This document shows, piece by piece, positions 52,128 to 61,109 of a stretch of DNA of 64,000 bases. The stretch's first letter is position 1. Each line of letters begins with the position of its first letter. Position numbers and translations under genes: made by a program. The notes below the pieces were generated by a model that was not told the origin of the DNA, ran no database searches, and worked only from the letters and a program-made list of their open reading frames with translations. Source of the DNA: JAAYJK01 sp964501655 (lineage in GTDB: Bacteria; Bacillota; Syntrophomonadia; Syntrophomonadales; Syntrophomonadaceae); NCBI GenBank assembly GCA_964501655.1, contig CAZCTN010000004.1:1-64000 (forward strand), read 5' to 3'.

Positions 52128-53519
52128 TTGCATCTGCGGGGGGGAGAGCTGGAATTGGAGATAGGAAGGATACTGGAGGCTTTGTTTACTGAGAATCAGT
52201 TCATGGCGGCCATGATTGTTGACCATAGCGGCAGGATTGTGTCAGTCAGTGAGACTTACTTGAATGTGCTCAACCTGAGCCGGGAAGAGGTGATCGGCCG
52301 TCCCGCCAAAGAGATAACACCCCACACCCGGGTAATGACCGTACTGAAAAGCGGCAAAGCAATTGTCGGGTACAACTGGCGCATCAACGATTATAACATG
52401 ATTGCATCTACTATACCCATTATTCAGGAAGGCCAGGTGGTAGGAGCCTTCGCTTACAGTGTGTTCATGGATATCTGGAATGCCCAGGACACCATAGAAA
52501 ACCTGATAACCGAACTGAATATGTACAAAGACGAAGTGGATAATTTATACAAGGCCAAATACCATTTTGATGATATCGTGGGAAAAAATGAAGAATTCCG
52601 AAAGATAATGAAATTTGCCCGCCAGGTAGCCCAGCATATTAACAGTACGGTTCTTTTATGCGGTGAAAGCGGTACCGGCAAGGAGTTGTTTGCCCAAGCT
52701 ATACATAACCAATCCAGCCGCAGCCGATTCCCATTTCTGCGGATAAACTGTGCCGCTATTCCTGAGAGTCTGCTGGAAGCGGAGTTGTTCGGCTATGAAG
52801 AGGGAGCCTTCACTGGAGCCAAAAAAGGCGGAAAACCGGGTAAATTTGAATTGGCCAGCGGTGGCACCATATTTCTGGATGAGATTGGTGAGATGAGCAT
52901 GAGCATGCAGAGCAAACTGCTGATAGCACTGCAGGAGCAGGAGATAGAACGTCTGGGCGGCAGCTATCCTATAAGGGTCAATGTAAGGCTTATAGCGGCT
53001 ACCAACCGGAACCTGGAAGAGATGATCGAAAGCGCTGTTTTCCGGGAGGACCTGTATTATCGCCTGAATGTGGTACGGATGGATATACCGCCTTTGAGAA
53101 AAAGGCCGGGAGATATCCCGCTGCTGTGCCAGCACATTATGTCCCGCCTTAATTGCCGTCTCAATACCGGGATCAGGGAAATTTCCGGCAGCGCCCTGGA
53201 GATGCTCAGCAGCTACGCCTGGCCCGGCAATGTGCGGGAACTGGAAAACGTGCTGGAGAGAGCCATTATCCTGGCCGATATGGAGAAAACCAAGAGGCTG
53301 GATGTACGGCATTTTCTATTTATCAAAAAACGGATGGATCTTTACCGGGCCTCCCATGAACAACAGAGTCTGAAACATGCGGTCAGGGAGTTCGAACGTG
53401 ACCTGATTGAGAAGGCCATGCAGGATGCCGGGGATGATCGGGTTAAAGCCGCCGAACTCCTGGGGATAGATCTTTCTACTCTTTATCGTAAATTGAAGAA
53501 ATATGGTTATCCGGCTTAG
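52128..53519 (+). CDS. Sigma-54-dependent transcriptional activator
   Basis: A 463-residue enhancer-binding protein: N-terminal PAS domain (about 15-120), AAA+ ATPase (about 148-375) and Fis-type DNA-binding end (about 425-463). Walker A is GESGTGKELFAQ near 185, and the sigma-54 contact motif GAFTGA near 225. NVRELENVLERAI is conserved, and the end holds AAELLGIDLSTLYRKLKKYG. It probably controls the hbd-crt-bcd-CoA-transferase cluster through the -24/-12 promoter at 46417. Start is TTG 52128 or a later TTG near 52155, both with purine-rich upstream sequence. The PAS ligand is unknown. Confidence 0.92.
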   Translation: MHLRGGELELEIGRILEALFTENQFMAAMIVDHSGRIVSVSETYLNVLNLSREEVIGRPAKEITPHTRVMTVLKSGKAIVGYNWRINDYNMIASTIPIIQEGQVVGAFAYSVFMDIWNAQDTIENLITELNMYKDEVDNLYKAKYHFDDIVGKNEEFRKIMKFARQVAQHINSTVLLCGESGTGKELFAQAIHNQSSRSRFPFLRINCAAIPESLLEAELFGYEEGAFTGAKKGGKPGKFELASGGTIFLDEIGEMSMSMQSKLLIALQEQEIERLGGSYPIRVNVRLIAATNRNLEEMIESAVFREDLYYRLNVVRMDIPPLRKRPGDIPLLCQHIMSRLNCRLNTGIREISGSALEMLSSYAWPGNVRELENVLERAIILADMEKTKRLDVRHFLFIKKRMDLYRASHEQQSLKHAVREFERDLIEKAMQDAGDDRVKAAELLGIDLSTLYRKLKKYGYPA

Positions 53520-53739
53520 CCTGCTGCCATACAGCTTCCAGTGGCGGCAACCGTCGCCGACCAGCTGGATGATTATTGGAATTCTGTTCCGGCGGCGGGC
53601 CCAAGGGTTTTAGTTTTTATCGCTGGATGGGAGCAAAAGAAACAGTAGTAATTATCAAGGAAAATTGTTATTTGGTTGAAATTTCCTTTAAGATTGAATG
53701 CTAAGATTAGCCTAACAGGTGATCATAAATTGTACCTTC
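53520..53739. other. Intergenic region, nothing recognised
   Basis: Region between the activator stop and its terminator, part of a 390-base gap to 53908. No gene seen. A TTGACA at 53842-53847 with a poor -10 may serve the next gene. Confidence 0.35.
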
Positions 53740-53772
53740 ATGGGAGGCAGGTAAATACCTGCCCATTTTTTT
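53740..53772 (+). terminator. Terminator after sigma-54 activator gene
   Basis: ATGGGaGGCAGGT pairs with ACCTGCCCAT around AAAT, then seven T. It ends the activator gene, 220 bases downstream of its stop. Confidence 0.85.
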
Positions 53773-53908
53773 GGCTTTCCCCGGGGAAACTAATTGCTGC
53801 CCAGGTAAATAGATGGATTATTAAGAAATCTTGATATCATCTTGACAGTGATTTCAAAAAAATGATGCATACTATTGAGGAATTAACAAATAAGGAGGAT
53901 GGTTATCT

Positions 53909-54634
53909 ATGCTTAGAAGCAAGGGTTGGAAATTGGCAGCCATTGTGCTGGCAGCAGTGTTCATAGCTGGGGTTGCCGGGATTGCCTGGCCGGTCCTGGC
54001 AGAAACTGCCGGCACTGCACCGGACAAGATTATGCCTCCCGGGCATCATGGCGGAGGCGGCGATGGGCTGGATAAAGCATTGGAGAATGGTGATATCACT
54101 CAAGCCCAATATGATGCCATGACAGCATTAAGGGAAAGGATGCCTGAATTAAAGGATCAGTTGGCCGATTTGAGTCCCGAGGAAAGGCACACGGCTATGA
54201 AAGAAGCCCGGGCAGAGGTTCTGCAGGAATTGCTGGATGAAGGCACTATCAGCCAGGAATTATACGATGAACTGAGCAGCGGAAAAAGTATGGGTATTGA
54301 ACCACGCGGTTTCCAAGCCGATACGGATTGCCAGCCAGCACCGGAAAGGAAGGAAATGAGCCAGGCAGAATATAATGCGATGAAGGTCTTGCGGGAAAAA
54401 ATGGCTGGATTAAAGGATGAATTGGCTGATTTCACCGGGGAGGAAAGGCAAACGGCTATGAAAGAGGCCCAGGAGGAAATCCTTCAGGAGCTGCTGGATG
54501 ACGGAACCATTACTCAGGAAATCTATAATAATATGACCGCCGGTCTTGATAGGCAACCGAACCCCGGAAGACATGAAGCTGGGGAAGGTTTCGGCGGAAG
54601 GCAGGGCGGCATGAGAAATTGCCCGGCCGAATAG
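53909..54634 (+). CDS. Secreted repeat protein of unknown function
   Basis: A 241-residue exported protein with a signal peptide (cleavage after about residue 31, VLAETAG). Two copies of a helical unit of some 45 residues follow: ALRERMPELKDQLADLSPEE at about 70 and VLREKMAGLKDELADFTGEE at about 158, each with an MKEA.EE(V/I)LQELLD(E/D)GTI(S/T)QE tail. A His/Gly-rich PPGHHGGGGDG stretch may bind metal. AAGGAGG precedes the ATG. It lies before the MacAB-like operon, whose lipoprotein shares the DEERQAMM-like motif, so they may act together. Confidence 0.75.
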   Translation: MLRSKGWKLAAIVLAAVFIAGVAGIAWPVLAETAGTAPDKIMPPGHHGGGGDGLDKALENGDITQAQYDAMTALRERMPELKDQLADLSPEERHTAMKEARAEVLQELLDEGTISQELYDELSSGKSMGIEPRGFQADTDCQPAPERKEMSQAEYNAMKVLREKMAGLKDELADFTGEERQTAMKEAQEEILQELLDDGTITQEIYNNMTAGLDRQPNPGRHEAGEGFGGRQGGMRNCPAE

Positions 54635-54696
54635 CTTAGCGCAGCGGGGCAAAAACAGGAACTACCCAAGCAGGGGGTATTTCTTCTCTCTTGGCC

Positions 54697-54731
54697 GAAA
54701 GGGCAGGTACATCAAGTGCCTGCCCTTTCTT
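54697..54731 (+). terminator. Terminator after repeat protein gene
   Basis: GAAAGGGCAGG pairs with CCTGCCCTTTC, followed by TT. It isolates the repeat protein gene from the efflux operon. Confidence 0.75.
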
Positions 54732-55070
54732 CAGTGCGCCCGGTGTCAACTGGGGAATATCTTGTTGCCATCCTGCATCACCCTGCCTGCTGATTGTTAA
54801 GAAAAATTGATATTTATTTCAAATTGTATTGATGATTAACTGCTAATATTTGTTAGTAAACCCATGCCCAATTTAAGTTGACATTTACAGGCTGGACAAA
54901 AGATTACAACCGGAGCTGAACCGGGTGGACAGAATTAAGGGTCAGTAACATGATAATACGGGCAAGATCATCAGGGAGGTGAAGCGGAATGCCGTGCCGG
55001 GGGAAAAAGCTGCCGGGTAAAGGAAAGGTGATGAGCAGGTCGTATATATCGAAAAAGGGAGAGGGAAGAA
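54732..55070. other. Intergenic region before efflux operon
   Basis: About 340 bases; contains GGTGAAGCGG at 54976 and a short frame but no recognisable gene. A TTGACA-like (TTGACATTT) at 54877 could belong to a promoter of the operon. Confidence 0.35.
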
Positions 55071-56276
55071 TTGCTCAAGAAATTGTATAGCAGTAAACGA
55101 ATGAGAATAGCCATGGTGCTGATATTGCTGTCCATGGCAGCGATTTACTATTATTATAAAACATCTGCAGTAGCTGAGCAGGAAACAGTATATCGGGAGG
55201 TGCAGGTGACCCGGGGCAATATAACCGTAGAACTGGTGGCTGACGGGAGTGCTGATTTAGAGGTTACCAACCTGGCTTTTCAGGTAGTGGGAAAACTGCA
55301 GGAGATATTAGTCGAGCCGGGACAGACCGTCAAGGCCGGAGAGGTACTGGCCAGATTGGATGGAACCGATTATGAAAATAAGCTGACCCGTGCCGGGCAG
55401 GATTACGAGTTGAACAAGATCAGCGGTCAGCGGCAGTTGGATGAACTGAAATATCAGCTGGATAAGCTGGAATACGAATACAACGCCATGGCGCAGATCG
55501 CTGATTGTTATACCGAGAAGGAAATGAGAGACAAGGAACAGGAATTCAAAAACGCCAGAGCAGCTTATGAAGCTCAGGCGGCCAGCTATGAGATTAGCCT
55601 GGCCAGTGCCGCAACGGACCTGAAGACCGCCCAGGATGAATTAAATAATACCGTTCTGATTTCTCCCCAGGATGCTCAGGTTCTGGCGGTAAACTTCAGC
55701 CAAGGCGAAACTGTACCCGAGAATGAAACCTGCATAATTCTCCTGGATGATTGCAAGATCAAAGCAGTGGCCTCGGTGTCGGAGATAGATACTGCCGGGA
55801 TATACCCAGGGCAGCAGGTAGAAGCTGTTTTCGATGCTTGTGAAGATCAGGTCTTTAGTGGCCAGGTTATATTTATTGACTCGGTACCGGTCAAAGATAG
55901 CAGCGGATTGGTCAGCTACGATACCTGGATCGAACTGGAGGGAGGCCGGGAGCAGATCAAAACCGGCATGACCTGTACCATAACTTTTATCACCAAGCGG
56001 GTGGAAGATGTGCTTTATATACCCGTCAAAGCAGTGAGCATCGCAGACGGCCGGCAGATAGTACAGGTTAAAAGCCAGGACGGCACTGTCAGTGAAAGGA
56101 ATATCAGTACCGGATTTACCGATGGAACCAGTGTGGAGGTTATTGAAGGCCTGCAGGCCGGGGAAATAGTACTGGTAACGGCAACCTCCGCTCCGGCAGC
56201 TGCAAACAGCAATAATAACAACGATATGAGAAATAATGGTTTTATGCCTGGGCCGGGAATGGGAATGGGGATGTGA
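55071..56276 (+). CDS. MacA-like membrane-fusion (adaptor) protein
   Basis: A 401-residue HlyD/RND-type periplasmic adaptor. One N-terminal helix (about 12-28) anchors it. The lipoyl half-motif VVGKLQEILVEPGQTVKAGEVLARLD near residue 72 and its partner after a coiled coil (about 105-185) are evident, then the beta-barrel domain. The C-terminus ends with an unusual Asn tract and Met/Gly-rich FMPGPGMGMGM tail. Start is TTG 55071 after GAGGGAAG. First of six consecutive plus-strand genes, adaptor-permease-lipoprotein-ATPase-regulator-kinase. Confidence 0.88.
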   Translation: MLKKLYSSKRMRIAMVLILLSMAAIYYYYKTSAVAEQETVYREVQVTRGNITVELVADGSADLEVTNLAFQVVGKLQEILVEPGQTVKAGEVLARLDGTDYENKLTRAGQDYELNKISGQRQLDELKYQLDKLEYEYNAMAQIADCYTEKEMRDKEQEFKNARAAYEAQAASYEISLASAATDLKTAQDELNNTVLISPQDAQVLAVNFSQGETVPENETCIILLDDCKIKAVASVSEIDTAGIYPGQQVEAVFDACEDQVFSGQVIFIDSVPVKDSSGLVSYDTWIELEGGREQIKTGMTCTITFITKRVEDVLYIPVKAVSIADGRQIVQVKSQDGTVSERNISTGFTDGTSVEVIEGLQAGEIVLVTATSAPAAANSNNNNDMRNNGFMPGPGMGMGM

Positions 56277-56280
56277 TGAG

Positions 56281-57477
56281 GTGAGCCTGTTAGAGATTAT
56301 TCGTTCGGTACTCATTAGCATTTCCACTAATAAATTACGGGTTTTCCTGACTTCGCTGGGGATTATTGTCGGAGCCTTCACTGTTATTTTGGTAATAGGA
56401 ATTGGCAAAGGCAGCGAAGCCTCGGTGGCCGAGCAATTCGGACGTCTTAATGCCGGTACCATTCTGGTTTCTCCCGGGAGAGAACAGGGTGGTCCCGGAG
56501 CTAATGTGCAAACCGACAAACTTGACCGGGATGACTTGGAATTAATCCAGGCATGTCCTGCGGTGGACAGCGCTACCATGACTATAAGCGGAGGAGGAAC
56601 TATCAGTTATTACAATACTTCCTATTCCACCATGGTGGCAGGTGCGATGGCTGACTACCTGCTGCTGAACAACCTGGAATTGGAATACGGTACTAACATA
56701 AGCGATGAAGACAGTGATAAACGCCATAAAGTAGTTATTATTGGATCGGATATAGCAGAGATGTTCTTCGGAGAAAGTTCCAGCCTGGGCCAATCTATCA
56801 ATATCAATGGCAAGAAATATGAAGTAATAGGGGTACTTAAATACCTAGGGGATACTACAGGAGGTTTCAGCCCGGATGAATCGGTAATAGTACCCTATAC
56901 GGTGGCCGAAAAATATGTGCTCGGGGGCCGGACCAGGCCTACCATTACTGCGCTGGCGGCAGATATGGAAAGTGTCGGCACGGCTATCGAAGAAATTACT
57001 GCGGCATTGACTGTAAACCATGCCGACACCATAGACAATTTTCAAATTCGCGACGCGGGCAGTATGCTGGAGGCAGCTCAGGCGACCTCGAAAACCATGA
57101 CCACCTTGCTGGTTTCAGTTGCGGCCATCGTTCTCCTGGTAGCCGGGATAGGGATTATGAATGTCATGTTTGTCTCGGTAAAGGAGCGTACCAGAGAGAT
57201 CGGTATATTAAAAGCTCTGGGAGCCAGGAAAAGAGATATATTGCTGCAGTTCTTATTTGAAGCGGTATTGATAAGCACGGTGGGCGGTATGATTGGAGGG
57301 ATATTAAGTTATATAGTGGTTCCTTTCCTGGGATTTTTTGAAGTTACTATTTTGCCCAGCTTGAACGGGGCCATGCTGGCGGTAGCCTTTTCCGCCGTCA
57401 CCGGCACCTTTTTTGGTTATTATCCGGCCGCCAAGGCTGCGGCTCTAAAACCCATTGAAGCGCTGAGACAGGAGTAG
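56281..57477 (+). CDS. MacB-like ABC transporter permease
   Basis: A 398-residue permease with a MacB periplasmic domain between a first helix (about 20-42) and three C-terminal helices. The FtsX-like motif is KERTREIGILKALGARKRDI near residue 300. GIGIMNVMFVSV precedes it. Together with the adaptor and ATPase it forms an efflux pump for peptides, antibiotics or toxic compounds. GTG at 56281 starts four bases after the adaptor stop. Confidence 0.9.
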   Translation: MSLLEIIRSVLISISTNKLRVFLTSLGIIVGAFTVILVIGIGKGSEASVAEQFGRLNAGTILVSPGREQGGPGANVQTDKLDRDDLELIQACPAVDSATMTISGGGTISYYNTSYSTMVAGAMADYLLLNNLELEYGTNISDEDSDKRHKVVIIGSDIAEMFFGESSSLGQSININGKKYEVIGVLKYLGDTTGGFSPDESVIVPYTVAEKYVLGGRTRPTITALAADMESVGTAIEEITAALTVNHADTIDNFQIRDAGSMLEAAQATSKTMTTLLVSVAAIVLLVAGIGIMNVMFVSVKERTREIGILKALGARKRDILLQFLFEAVLISTVGGMIGGILSYIVVPFLGFFEVTILPSLNGAMLAVAFSAVTGTFFGYYPAAKAAALKPIEALRQE

Positions 57478-57511
57478 GCGAGCATAAACATAATATAGGG
57501 AGGTAGGCAAG

Positions 57512-58162
57512 TTGAAAAAGATTGGTTTTATTTTGGTTCTGGGGTTGTTTTTAGTTACGGCCGGCTGCGCCGGGGGGAATCAGGCCGATAAGGGAGACGA
57601 TGGATCGATCCCGGACGGTTCTGCCTCAAGAGCAGAGCAGAAGATACCTGAAGTTGATCCGGACCTGGTGGGAGTGGTGAAAAGCATAGTGGGGAATGAA
57701 GTGGTACTGGCTCTGGCTGAGATGCCGGAAATGCCGGAAATGCCGGAAATGCAAGCATCTCCGGATGCGGCGGCTCCCCAAGGAAATAATACCGGGGGAC
57801 CGCCGGAAGGCGGTGCTCGCCCGGAGGCAGGCCAGCGGCCATCCATGGAGGACATGAGTGACGAAGAACGTCAGGCTATGATGGAAGCCAGGCAGCAAGG
57901 CGGAGAGGGAGCAAGGCCGGATAATATGGAACCGACGGCGGAGATGGAAATAAGCTATACTGGGGAAGAAGTAACTTTGACCATCCCGGTGGGAATAAGT
58001 ATTGCATCTCGGGGAGGAGCCGGGGAAGGCTTAGAGCTTAGCGACCTCCAAAAGGGGGATATTCTCAGTATATGGTATAAAGATGGCACCAGCGGCGCAA
58101 GTGCAGTCATAGAATCTATAAAATTAGTGGGCCAAACAAGTGAGAGCGGCAGCTATGAATGA
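57512..58162 (+). CDS. Lipoprotein with tandem EMP repeats
   Basis: A 216-residue lipoprotein: signal ends TAGCAGG near residue 19. A nine-base direct repeat encodes ALAEMPEMPEMPEMQ near residue 70, then a Pro/Gly-rich disordered region, SMEDMSDEERQAMMEAR near 110, and a C-terminal beta-rich part (EVTLTIPVGISIASRG). Unknown family, but located between the permease and ATPase genes. Methionine-rich stretches recall Cu(I)/Ag(I)-binding proteins. TTG at 57512 follows GGGAGG. Confidence 0.8.
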   Translation: MKKIGFILVLGLFLVTAGCAGGNQADKGDDGSIPDGSASRAEQKIPEVDPDLVGVVKSIVGNEVVLALAEMPEMPEMPEMQASPDAAAPQGNNTGGPPEGGARPEAGQRPSMEDMSDEERQAMMEARQQGGEGARPDNMEPTAEMEISYTGEEVTLTIPVGISIASRGGAGEGLELSDLQKGDILSIWYKDGTSGASAVIESIKLVGQTSESGSYE

Positions 58163-58874
58163 TGGTCAGGCATTAATTTTAATGAAAGATATCAGCAAAA
58201 GATATAAAATGGGAGATAACGAAGTAGCAGCCTTGGAAAATGTAAACCTGGCCGTGAGCCCGGGAGAGTTCCTGGCCATCCTGGGACCTTCTGGTTCGGG
58301 AAAAAGCACCCTGATGAACATAATGGGCTGCATAGATACCGCTGATTCAGGAGAATATCTGCTGGCGGGACAAAATGTGGAGAAGCTTGATGATGATGAA
58401 CTGTCTTTGATCCGAAATAAAGAAGTAGGGTTTATATTCCAGCAGTTTAACCTGCTGCCCCGCTACCAGGCGATACAGAATGTAGAACTGCCCCTGTTGC
58501 TCCGGGGGATGCCGCGAGATCAGGCTCGGGAGAAGGGTGAATGCATGCTGGAACGAGTGGGGCTTAAGGAGCGGGCTGAGCACCGGCCATCGGAGTTATC
58601 GGGAGGTCAGCAGCAGCGGGTAGCTATCGCCCGGGCTCTGGTCGGTGATCCATCGATACTGCTGGCTGATGAGCCCACCGGCAACCTGGATACCAAATCC
58701 GGAGAAGAAATAATGGGAATAATGCAAGAATTGAATTCCCAGGGTCATACGGTGATACTTATAACCCATGACCTGGAAGTCGCTCGTATGGCCAAAAGGG
58801 TAGTGCGGATGCTTGATGGAAGACTAAAGGCGGAGGAAAAGTATGAGTTATCAGCTACTGGTGGTGGAAGATGA
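58155..58874 (+). CDS. MacB-type ABC transporter ATP-binding protein
   Basis: A 239-residue ATPase: Walker A GPSGSGKSTLMNIMG near residue 43, signature LSGGQQQRVAIARAL near 145 and Walker B ILLADEPTGNLDTKSG near 168. LolD/MacB-type sequence. The ATG at 58155 overlaps the lipoprotein stop; its own stop overlaps the next gene start, so all genes of the operon are coupled. A GTG 15 bases upstream is an alternative start. Confidence 0.92.
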   Translation: MNDGQALILMKDISKRYKMGDNEVAALENVNLAVSPGEFLAILGPSGSGKSTLMNIMGCIDTADSGEYLLAGQNVEKLDDDELSLIRNKEVGFIFQQFNLLPRYQAIQNVELPLLLRGMPRDQAREKGECMLERVGLKERAEHRPSELSGGQQQRVAIARALVGDPSILLADEPTGNLDTKSGEEIMGIMQELNSQGHTVILITHDLEVARMAKRVVRMLDGRLKAEEKYELSATGGGR

Positions 58875-59532
58875 GGAACAACTGAGGAAGATGGTCTGCG
58901 AACACTTTGCTTCCGAAGGGTATATTACCCTGGAGGCTGCCGATGGAGAGGAAGCCCTGGATATTTGGCAGCAGTGCCGTCCGGATCTGGTTATCCTGGA
59001 TGTTATGCTGCCGGTCAGGTCGGGAATTGAGGTTTTACAAACCATTCGCAGAGAGGATAATACTCCGGTCATTATGCTTACCGCCCGGGTAGAAGAGATT
59101 GATAAGTTGCTGGGACTGGAGATGGGAGCCGACGATTATATTACCAAGCCCTTTTCTCCCCGGGAACTGAGCGCCCGGGTCAAGGCAGTGATGAGGCGCA
59201 GCAATAACAGTCTTCCGGACAAACACCTGCTCTCCCTGGGCAGCCTGAAAGTAGATATTCATCGTATGGAGGCATACTATAACGGGCATTTGATCAGCTT
59301 GACCGGCACCGAATTCAGGATCCTGTTGATTTTCATAGAAAATCCCGGACAGGTTTTTTCCCGCTTGCAGATTCTGGAACGCATTTACGGTGATATCTAT
59401 GAAGGATACGAAAGGACTATAGACACTCATATAAATAACCTGCGTCGTAAAATGGAGGCTTTGTCAGTAGAAAACATATCCATCAAGACCGTATACGGAG
59501 TTGGCTATAAACTGCTTCAGGAAGGAAAATAG
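58843..59532 (+). CDS. OmpR-family response regulator
   Basis: A 229-residue regulator. The receiver domain has VVEDEEQLRK at the N-terminus, phospho-acceptor Asp in LVILDVMLPVRSG near residue 51, TARVEE and KPFSPRELSARV. The C-terminal winged helix (from about 128) carries ISLTGTEFRILL and IDTHINNLRRKME. Its ATG overlaps the ATPase end by 32 bases; probable cognate kinase follows. It likely adjusts expression of the efflux operon. Confidence 0.94.
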   Translation: MSYQLLVVEDEEQLRKMVCEHFASEGYITLEAADGEEALDIWQQCRPDLVILDVMLPVRSGIEVLQTIRREDNTPVIMLTARVEEIDKLLGLEMGADDYITKPFSPRELSARVKAVMRRSNNSLPDKHLLSLGSLKVDIHRMEAYYNGHLISLTGTEFRILLIFIENPGQVFSRLQILERIYGDIYEGYERTIDTHINNLRRKMEALSVENISIKTVYGVGYKLLQEGK

Positions 59533-59533
59533 G

Positions 59534-60949
59534 ATGCACAAAACGGGTATTACCAGCCGGATTACCATAATTATAATCCTAGTAGCGATTCTTTCTGCGG
59601 GCTTGACCGGAATTCTGGCCTATGCGATAACCAAGCAGCAATTCAGCCGCTATGTTGACTTGGGGACTTCATCCATGGGAGAAAGTATAGCCCTGGAGGT
59701 GAGTTCGTACTACGATGCCAACGGCGATTTTAACGGCCTGCAGCAGTACTTGCAGAGCCGCACCTATTTCCCCGAGGACCGGAAAGGGCCTGGAGGTCTG
59801 CCGGAACACAGGCCCTTCTGGAGGGATGAAGTGCTGGTGCTGGACCATGACCACCGGGTAGCAGCTTCCAGCAGAAGCGAGCTGCTGGGATCATATCTCA
59901 GCTTGAACCGGGAAGAATTCACGGTATTTCCGGTACTATCAGAGAGTCAGGAAATAGCCTGGGTATATATTTTTAATCCCCTGAAAAGAGGAGTAATCAG
60001 TATGGAAAATCAGTTCCTGGATAGCATAGCCAGTCAGACTGCCAATGCTATTCTGATTACTATAGCTTTGGCTTTGATCATAGGAGTTGTGCTGGCCCGG
60101 GGGATCACTCGTCCTATAAATTCCCTGTCCCAGGCCATCCACAACCTGGCCCGGGGCGATCTGGAAAGCCGGGTAGAACTCAAAGGAGACCGGGAATTTA
60201 TTCAGCTATCGGAAGACTTCAATTATATGGCCCAGCAGCTATATGAACATGAGCAGAGCAGAAACTCTTTGGTAGCCAATATCGCCCATGAACTGCGTAC
60301 CCCGCTAAGTATACTTCGGGGACAACTGGAGGCCCTGCAGACAGGCAGCATGGACCTGACTGATCAGGTCAAATCCAGTCTGGTCGATGAGATCATCAGG
60401 CTGACCCGCCTGGTAAAGGAATTGGAAACTGTGGGTCTGGCAGAAAGCGGGGCTTTAAGGCTGAATATACAGCGAATTAGCACCGCCGAAGTGCTGGAGA
60501 GAATTCTTCCCCTGAGGCTGGTGATGGAAGAAGAAGGGATTGAATTCAAGGTGGAGATGGATGAACCGGGGTGGATACACGCAGATATTAATCGCCTGAC
60601 TCAGATACTCATCAACCTTTTAAGCAATGCCATGCAGCATACCTCACGTGAAAATGGAGTCATTGCCTTCAAAATAAATCGGAGCGGAGAGCAGATCCAA
60701 TTCAGTGTTGCCGATAACGGACCGGGCATACCGGAGAGAGACCTGCCCTACATCTTTGACCGTTTCTATCGGACCGATGAAGCCCGCAGCAGAAGAGAGG
60801 GAGGCAGCGGTCTGGGTTTAGCCATTGCTAGAAGTTATGTGCGTGCTCATGGAGGCACCATTTGGGTTCAGAGCGAAGAAGGAAAAGGTAGTGAGTTTTA
60901 TTTTACCCTGCCTTACAACCAGGCGGATTTAAAATCTGAGGACAATTAA
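59534..60949 (+). CDS. Sensor histidine kinase
   Basis: A 471-residue membrane kinase. Two helices (about 8-28 and 178-200) flank an extracellular sensor domain. HAMP is at about 200-250, the phospho-acceptor His in NIAHELRTPLSILRG near residue 259, and ATPase motifs QILINLLSNAMQHT, FSVADNGPGIPE and GSGLGLAIARSYV near 360-440. The sensor domain contains HRPFWRDEVL but no named fold. ATG at 59534 lies two bases after the regulator stop, coupled translation. Signal unknown; envelope stress or a pump substrate is plausible. Confidence 0.94.
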   Translation: MHKTGITSRITIIIILVAILSAGLTGILAYAITKQQFSRYVDLGTSSMGESIALEVSSYYDANGDFNGLQQYLQSRTYFPEDRKGPGGLPEHRPFWRDEVLVLDHDHRVAASSRSELLGSYLSLNREEFTVFPVLSESQEIAWVYIFNPLKRGVISMENQFLDSIASQTANAILITIALALIIGVVLARGITRPINSLSQAIHNLARGDLESRVELKGDREFIQLSEDFNYMAQQLYEHEQSRNSLVANIAHELRTPLSILRGQLEALQTGSMDLTDQVKSSLVDEIIRLTRLVKELETVGLAESGALRLNIQRISTAEVLERILPLRLVMEEEGIEFKVEMDEPGWIHADINRLTQILINLLSNAMQHTSRENGVIAFKINRSGEQIQFSVADNGPGIPERDLPYIFDRFYRTDEARSRREGGSGLGLAIARSYVRAHGGTIWVQSEEGKGSEFYFTLPYNQADLKSEDN

Positions 60950-60963
60950 TAGATTTCCTTCCA

Positions 60964-61017
60964 GGCCAGGCAGTCGATTGGTTTAAGTATATAATTAAAC
61001 CCATCGACTGCCTGGCC
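60964..61017 (+). repeat. Long inverted repeat after kinase gene
   Basis: GGCCAGGCAGTCGAT and its reverse complement, with an inner GGTTTAA/TTAAACC stem. Stem about 22 bases. It probably serves as the operon terminator. Confidence 0.75.
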
Positions 61018-61109
61018 CTTAATTGTTTTGCATATTATGCAAGGAGATTACCTTTTTTTGTAGAATTAATATATTTTATAGGAATGAATACCAGAGAGGA
61101 GATGTAAAG

